Both the position numbers and the translations under genes were made by a program. A DNA stretch of 64,000 nt from JAUWKC01 sp035529895 (GTDB lineage: Bacteria > Planctomycetota > Phycisphaerae > Sedimentisphaerales > Anaerobacaceae). The stretch spans positions 1 to 64,000 of the forward strand of contig DATKVV010000053.1 in the NCBI GenBank assembly GCA_035529895.1, read 5' to 3'. Below are positions 59,520-64,000 of this stretch, piece by piece (within the stretch, counting starts at the first letter, position 1; every line of letters starts with the position of its first letter). A model generated the notes under the pieces. It ran no database searches, was not told the origin of the DNA, and was given only the letters and a program-made list of their open reading frames with translations.

Positions 59520-60332
59520 TCAGAATCGCCTGACCAGACCAACGCCTATCGCCGGCTCAAAGACGTTTCCTGTATAGGGCAATACTTTGAAGCCTGCGAT
59601 TTCGAGCTGTTTATGCTTGCCCGCGATGGTGTGCCCCACAACCCAGCCGAGCGTCGCGCCAAACACAACGTCGCTGGCCCAGTGGTCGCCCGTATCCATC
59701 ATCCGCAACGCTACCAGCGAAGCAAGACAATACGCCGGTATGCCGACTTCGCGCCCGTAGTACTCATCCAGCACCGAGGCGACCGTAAAGGAACTTGAAG
59801 TATGGCCGCTGGGCCAGGCCCACTTGTGGCCGTTTGGCGTATGGTTGTCCCTGATGGCTTTAAGACCGACGGTAACCAGCCCGTCAACCGCCAGCGCGGT
59901 CATCATCGTCCATGCCCGTTCCCGATTAAACTCATCCTGCTTGTCCGCACTAAGCGCGTACCAAAGCCCTGTAACCGCAAAATGCGTTCCGGGAGAGCCG
60001 ATTACGTTAAAACTTTCATCAATGAAGCCGTTAAATACTTTATGCCTCTCAAAACTTCCGGCGATGTTATCGTCGGCCTCGCTGTTGTGCATTGCGATGC
60101 TTGCACCGCCGGCCAGCAATAGAGCCGTCAGGTTGTCCTTTCTCATAAACGTGTCATTCGAGTCTTCGATTATCCTTTCCGGCCAATCCATAGCATCGGC
60201 CACGAAGGACTCAAGAAAACGATTCGTTTCAGGCGCCTGCTCGGTTTGAGCGGGATTTGTACAACCACTTGCAAAAATCAAACACGCAAAAACGACCCCG
60301 GGCCAGCCTCCCTTCCGGCAAAACCAACTCAT
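59520..60332 (-). CDS. PAP2-family phosphatase lipoprotein
   Basis: 270 residues from the ATG at 60332, with AAGGAG 8 nt upstream. The signal GGWPGVVFACLIFASGC ends in a lipobox. PAP2 motifs are LKAIRDNHTPNG (motif 1, with Asp-Asn instead of the usual Arg-Pro), WPSGHTSS (motif 2) and RMMDTGDHWASDVVFGA (motif 3 with the catalytic His). It probably dephosphorylates lipid phosphates such as undecaprenyl pyrophosphate or phosphatidate on the periplasmic side. It begins 52 bp after guaA on the same strand and may be on its transcript. Confidence 0.85.
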   Translation of the reverse strand: MSWFCRKGGWPGVVFACLIFASGCTNPAQTEQAPETNRFLESFVADAMDWPERIIEDSNDTFMRKDNLTALLLAGGASIAMHNSEADDNIAGSFERHKVFNGFIDESFNVIGSPGTHFAVTGLWYALSADKQDEFNRERAWTMMTALAVDGLVTVGLKAIRDNHTPNGHKWAWPSGHTSSSFTVASVLDEYYGREVGIPAYCLASLVALRMMDTGDHWASDVVFGATLGWVVGHTIAGKHKQLEIAGFKVLPYTGNVFEPAIGVGLVRRF

Positions 60333-60384
60333 TCTGCGAACTCCTTTTTCACTCTCCACCAAATACACTGTAAGATACGAACTA

Positions 60385-61926
60385 CTATTCCCATTCGATG
60401 GTTGCCGGCGGCTTGCTCGAAACGTCGTATACGACCCGATTGACCCCGCGCACTTCATTGATAATTCTGCTCGATACCATACCAAGCACTTCGTACGGAA
60501 TCTGCGAAAAATCAGCGGTCATAAAGTCGGGCGTCTCAACCGCCCGAACAGCGATCACGTTTTCGTACGTTCGCTCATCGCCCATAACTCCGACCGTCGC
60601 GACAGGCACGAGCACCGCCAGCGCCTGAGATATTTTCCTATAAAGCCCGGCCGACCTTATCTCGTCCATAAGTATTTCATCGGCGGCCCGCAGGATTTCC
60701 AGTCTTTGGGGCGTAACTTCACCGATTATTCTGACCGCCAGTCCGGGTCCGGGGAATGGATGCCTCCAGACAATATCCTCCGGCAGTCCCAGGTACTCGC
60801 CCACCACCCGCACTTCATCCTTGAACAAATCCCGCAAAGGTTCAATCAGCTCAAAGCCCAGCTCAGCCGGCAATCCGCCGACGTTGTGATGGATTTTTAT
60901 ATTCGCCGCAGGACCGCCGTCTTTGGAGCCGGACTCAATAACATCCGGGTACAGCGTCCCCTGGGCAAGAAACTTCGCATCGCCAATCTTCGACGCTTCG
61001 GACTTAAAGGCTTCGATAAATTCAGCCCCGATTATTTTGCGCTTTTGCTGGGGGTCGGTGACGCCGGCCAACGCCTTCAAGAACTGCCTGGACCAGTCCA
61101 CGACCCGCAAATCTATATGAAAGTGGTCCCGGAACGTGGACACTACGTTTTCGCGTTCGTTCGTTCGCAGCAGGCCGTTGTCAACGAAGATGCACACAAG
61201 CTGCTCCCCTATTGCCTTATGAACCAACGAGGCGACGACCGAAGAGTCCACTCCGCCGCTCAGCCCGCATATTACCGTGGCATTACCGACGCGTTTTCGG
61301 ATTGTCTCGACCGTTTCACCGACAAAGTCGCTCATCTTCCAGTCGCCGCTGCAGCCGCAAATATCATACAGAAAGTTCTTCAAAATCAGCCGTCCCTTGG
61401 GCGTGTGTGAGACTTCGGGATGGAATTGAACGCCGAAGAATTTCTTTTTCCCGTGCCTCACAGCCGCAAACGGACAAGTCTCTGTCGCCGCCAGCTTGGC
61501 AAAGTCATCGTTTAATTCACCGACCTGGTCCCCGTGGCTGGCCCAGACCGTTGTTGAGTCGGGCATATTTGCCAATAAATCGGTCTTGTCGAGAATACAT
61601 AAGTTCGTCCTTCCATACTCCCGCCTTTGAGCCGGAATGATTCTCGCCCCCAGAATCTTGCAGCCGAGCTGCATACCGTAGCAAATACCCAAAATCGGCA
61701 CGCCCAGCTCAAAAATCTTTTCATTGCATGTCGGCGCATCTTTCTCATAGACGCTCGCAGGCCCGCCGGAAAGTATCAGCCCCTTGACGCCCAGCAGGGA
61801 TAATTCCTCGGCTGTTATATCTGCGCTGCAAATGCGGGAATATACGTTATGCTCACGAACCCGCCGCGCTATCAGTTGCCCGTACTGGCTGCCAAAATCC
61901 AGAATGGCTATCATCTCACGCGGCAT
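60385..61926 (-). CDS. guaA: GMP synthase (glutamine-hydrolysing)
   Basis: 513 residues. The class I amidotransferase half has PILGICYGMQLG with nucleophile Cys82 and QFHPEVSHTP with the catalytic His and Glu. The synthetase half has the PP-loop GLSGGVDSSV and the ends RHPFPGPGLAVRI and PATIEWE. It converts XMP to GMP. The start could be 61914, 61926 or 61938; GGGGGC before 61926 decides. It lies 64 bp after guaB. Confidence 0.96.
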   Translation of the reverse strand: MPREMIAILDFGSQYGQLIARRVREHNVYSRICSADITAEELSLLGVKGLILSGGPASVYEKDAPTCNEKIFELGVPILGICYGMQLGCKILGARIIPAQRREYGRTNLCILDKTDLLANMPDSTTVWASHGDQVGELNDDFAKLAATETCPFAAVRHGKKKFFGVQFHPEVSHTPKGRLILKNFLYDICGCSGDWKMSDFVGETVETIRKRVGNATVICGLSGGVDSSVVASLVHKAIGEQLVCIFVDNGLLRTNERENVVSTFRDHFHIDLRVVDWSRQFLKALAGVTDPQQKRKIIGAEFIEAFKSEASKIGDAKFLAQGTLYPDVIESGSKDGGPAANIKIHHNVGGLPAELGFELIEPLRDLFKDEVRVVGEYLGLPEDIVWRHPFPGPGLAVRIIGEVTPQRLEILRAADEILMDEIRSAGLYRKISQALAVLVPVATVGVMGDERTYENVIAVRAVETPDFMTADFSQIPYEVLGMVSSRIINEVRGVNRVVYDVSSKPPATIEWE

Positions 61927-61990
61927 AAAAGCCCCCATTCGAATAAATCTTCAGCGCATCTGCCATGCGGTCTCAACTGTCTGCCGCTCC

Positions 61991-63463
61991 TTAGTCCTCA
62001 AAGGGCACCGCTGCCGAGTAGTTCGGAGCCTCCTTGGTTATCTGTATATCGTGGGGATGCGACTCGCTCACCGAGGCCGGGCTTATTCGCACAAACCGCC
62101 CGTTCTTCCTTAGCTCTTCTATGTCCCGGGCCCCGCAGTAGCCCATGCCCGCCCGCAGCCCCCCGACAAGTTGATAGACGAAATCATCCAGCGTCCCCCG
62201 ATACGGCACCCGCCCTTCGACGCCTTCCGGCACAAGTTTATCTCTCTCGGTGGTGCTCTTCTGCCCGTACCTCTCTGCCGAACCTTTTACCATTGCCCCC
62301 AAGGAACCCATGCCTCTGTATTCTTTGAACTGTCTGCCCTTGTAAATAACCAACTGTCCCGGGCTTTCCTTCAAACCGGCAAACAACGACCCAATCATAA
62401 CAGTGGAAGCCCCGGCGGCGATTGCCTTGCTTATATCCCCCGAGTGTCTGATGCCGCCGTCGGCAATAACCGGAACATCGTGCTTCTCGGCCGCTTCGGC
62501 ACAGTTGATTATTGCCGATACTTGCGGCACGCCCACCCCTGAAATAACCCGCGTGGTGCAGATTGCACCCGGCCCAATGCCAACCTTCACCGCGTTTGTG
62601 CCGGCCGCTATCAAATCTTCCGCCGCCTGTGCCGTCGCAATATTGCCGGCAATCACGTCAATCTTATGCTTGTTCTTGATTGCCCTTACGGTATCGATGA
62701 CGTTCTGTGAATGCCCGTGAGCGGTATCGACCACTATAACATCGACCTCCGCGGCTATCAGCGCCTCGATTCGCTCGTAGTCGTGGACCCCTACGGCAGC
62801 CCCGACTCGCAGTCTGCCTCTGTCGTCTCTGGCCGCCAGCGGGTACTGCTGCACCCGGTCGATATCCCTCATCGTAATAAGGCCCGCAAGCTCGCCTTTT
62901 GAGTTGACCAGCAGTAACTTCTCCACCTTATGCTTTTGCAGGATTTCTTTCGCGTCTTCGAGGCTGGTTCCCGCCGGGCCCGTAATGAGCTTTTCCTTGG
63001 TCATTACCAAGTTTATTTTCACATCATAGTCTTTGAGAAATTTAAGGTCTCTTCGCGTCAGAATGCCCACCAGTTTCTTGCCGTCGACGATGGGAATGCC
63101 CGAAACATTCTGCTGATTCATCAGTTCTTGTGCTTTTCTGACCGGCTCACCCGGCGACAGCGCCACCGGGTCCAGAATAACGCCGTGTTCGGAACGTTTG
63201 ACCTTGGCGACTTCTATTTTCTGCGCCTCGACCGACAGATTCTTGTGGATTATGCCGACCCCGCCTTCCTGCCCCAGCGCTATCGCCAGTGCCGCCTCCG
63301 TTACTGTATCCATCGCCGCCGACACAATCGGAATATTTATTTTGATATTGTTGGTTAACCTCGTGCTCGTATCGGCCTGGCTTGGCACGAAATCGCTCTT
63401 TGCCGGTATAAGCAGCACATCGTCGAAGGTTATACCTTCGGCAACAATTTTGCTCTTATCCAT
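61991..63463 (-). CDS. guaB: IMP dehydrogenase
   Basis: 490 residues from the ATG at 63463 behind GGAGATAAGA. The TIM barrel starts ITFDDVLLIPAKSDF. Two CBS domains lie at about 90-210 (MNQQNVSGIPIVDGKKLVGILTRRDL, AKEILQKHKVEKLLLVN). The active-site loop GIGPGAICTTRVISGVGVPQ holds the catalytic Cys; the residue two before it is Ala where most enzymes have Ser. It oxidises IMP to XMP with NAD, the rate-limiting guanine step. The promoter is 49 bp upstream. Confidence 0.96.
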   Translation of the reverse strand: MDKSKIVAEGITFDDVLLIPAKSDFVPSQADTSTRLTNNIKINIPIVSAAMDTVTEAALAIALGQEGGVGIIHKNLSVEAQKIEVAKVKRSEHGVILDPVALSPGEPVRKAQELMNQQNVSGIPIVDGKKLVGILTRRDLKFLKDYDVKINLVMTKEKLITGPAGTSLEDAKEILQKHKVEKLLLVNSKGELAGLITMRDIDRVQQYPLAARDDRGRLRVGAAVGVHDYERIEALIAAEVDVIVVDTAHGHSQNVIDTVRAIKNKHKIDVIAGNIATAQAAEDLIAAGTNAVKVGIGPGAICTTRVISGVGVPQVSAIINCAEAAEKHDVPVIADGGIRHSGDISKAIAAGASTVMIGSLFAGLKESPGQLVIYKGRQFKEYRGMGSLGAMVKGSAERYGQKSTTERDKLVPEGVEGRVPYRGTLDDFVYQLVGGLRAGMGYCGARDIEELRKNGRFVRISPASVSESHPHDIQITKEAPNYSAAVPFED

Positions 63464-63511
63464 TCTTATCTCCAGTATTAGTCGCTGCTTTGCTCTCGCG
63501 TTAATCGCGTC

Positions 63512-63540
63512 AGTATAATAGTGGTCCCGACCACCGTCAA
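63512..63540 (-). promoter_or_regulatory. Promoter of guaB-guaA
   Basis: On the minus strand TTGACG, 17 bp, TATACT. It lies inside the longer open frame, which shows that frame is not coding. Confidence 0.62.
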
Positions 63541-63661
63541 ACCTATTCTTGCCCCCAAAACAGGGCCTTTTTGTATGCACTTGGCCCGCCGACGCAAATA
63601 TAATTAAAATACTCAAAGCAGGTGGAGTTTGCGCGCCCATTTTGAGGTCAGGACCGAGTCT

Positions 63662-64000
63662 ATGTTTGTGAAAGCTGGCCAGCGAAGTGTTGACAATATT
63701 GGTAAGGAAAGGTTAGTGCCGCAGAAGCCGGATTCAGCGTTAGTAGAGGCCGCTGTCAACGGGGATGCCGATAGCTTTACCGAACTGTGTCGGCGATATT
63801 ATCCGGCTATGGTTGCAATCGGCCATTCGATACTGGGCGACAAGCATTTGGCCGAGGACGCCGCTCAGCAGGCCTTCGCGAACGCGGTTCGAAAGCTGCC
63901 GCAGCTAAAAAAGAAGAATCGGTTCGCTATGTGGCTCGCCGCCATTTGCAGAAACGCAGCAAAAGATATGGCCCGCAACGTAGGGGCAGACCCACGTGTC
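63662..64000 (+). CDS. ECF-type sigma factor (3' truncated by window edge)
   Basis: 113 residues are visible. The sigma region 2 pattern is DSALVEAAVNGDADSFTELCRRYYPAMVAIGHSILGDKHLAEDAAQQAF then ANAVRKLPQLKKKNRFAMWLAAICRNAAKDMARN. The ATG at 63662 is used here; a GTG at 63716 with AAGGAAAGG before it is an equal candidate. A TATAAT at 63599-63604 with TGCACT 17 bp upstream may be its promoter. It is divergent from guaB. Confidence 0.82.
   Translation, partial: MFVKAGQRSVDNIGKERLVPQKPDSALVEAAVNGDADSFTELCRRYYPAMVAIGHSILGDKHLAEDAAQQAFANAVRKLPQLKKKNRFAMWLAAICRNAAKDMARNVGADPRV

Noticed and set aside
63464..63640. N-terminal extension of guaB to 63640
   Set aside because: The extension covers the promoter, and the ATG at 63463 has a good ribosome site and the canonical start.

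Overview
The window looks like a chromosomal piece of a planctomycete, most likely class Phycisphaerae (Sedimentisphaerales-like). This is inferred from family content, not from a marker-gene tree. The signs are twin-arginine sulfatases, a GH127 enzyme, PEP-CTERM proteins, a dockerin-like C-terminus, tandem pseudopilins with a G|FTLIELL signal, FG-GAP/VCBS proteins and a very long SecA. Composition is moderately GC-rich, and several genes start with GTG or TTG. Many intergenic regions carry recognisable sigma-70-type promoters (TTGxxx, 16-18 bp, TAxxxT).

Layout. 1-2.9 kb: the 3' part of a huge secreted PASTA-repeat/dockerin protein. 3-8.3 kb: comM-like ATPase, a VCBS lipoprotein-like protein, a UbiA-type prenyltransferase and an orphan STAS protein. 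8.6-10.7 kb: GH127. 10.8-12.4 kb: tRNA-Leu and two membrane proteins. 12.6-21.3 kb: a dispersed translation/export block (ffh, rpsP, trmD, rplS, yraN, tatD) interrupted by a sulfatase and by a methyltransferase-D-Ala-D-Ala-ligase-like fusion. 21.6-24.4 kb: sialidase-like and sulfatase pair. 24.4-26.3 kb: a small accessory patch with an AP2-type homing-endonuclease remnant and a DUF5131/TcmP pair. 26.3-29.4 kb (minus): PEGA lipoprotein, DUF6868-like protein, NUDIX protein, glyA. 29.6-38.7 kb: TPR protein, rpsT, rnr, efp, secA. 39-44 kb: VCBS protein, a decayed dockerin fragment and three pseudopilin paralogues. 44.4-47.4 kb: topA and groES. 47.6-50.1 kb: ECF sigma, anti-sigma and beta-propeller operon, followed by a second, truncated copy of the groES 3' end. 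50.4-53.5 kb: cysteine-cluster protein and a run of exported minus-strand proteins, three with PEP-CTERM tails. 54.2-57.7 kb: alaC, then a regulator between two membrane proteins. 57.8-63.5 kb (minus): speB, pdaD, a PAP2 lipoprotein, guaA and guaB. The right edge cuts a second ECF sigma gene.

How the genes work together. Housekeeping functions (ribosomal proteins, SRP, SecA, tRNA modification, purine and polyamine synthesis) are interleaved with an outer-surface programme: export by Sec/Tat, sulfated-glycan and arabinan breakdown, pseudopilins and PEP-CTERM sorting. Arginine decarboxylase plus agmatinase make putrescine, and guaB-guaA make GMP.

Most interesting observations: (1) SecA carries about five tandem copies of a W-A helical-wing motif where ordinary SecA has about one; (2) a 123-bp copy of the groES 3' end flanks the sigma-factor operon; (3) a methyltransferase/ATP-grasp fusion sits inside the trmD-rplS cluster; (4) EF-P has Arg at the position usually held by the modified Lys; (5) promoters and leaders are duplicated upstream of the pseudopilin genes and topA; (6) plus-strand G/C skew reverses, judged by eye, over about 27-38.7 kb.
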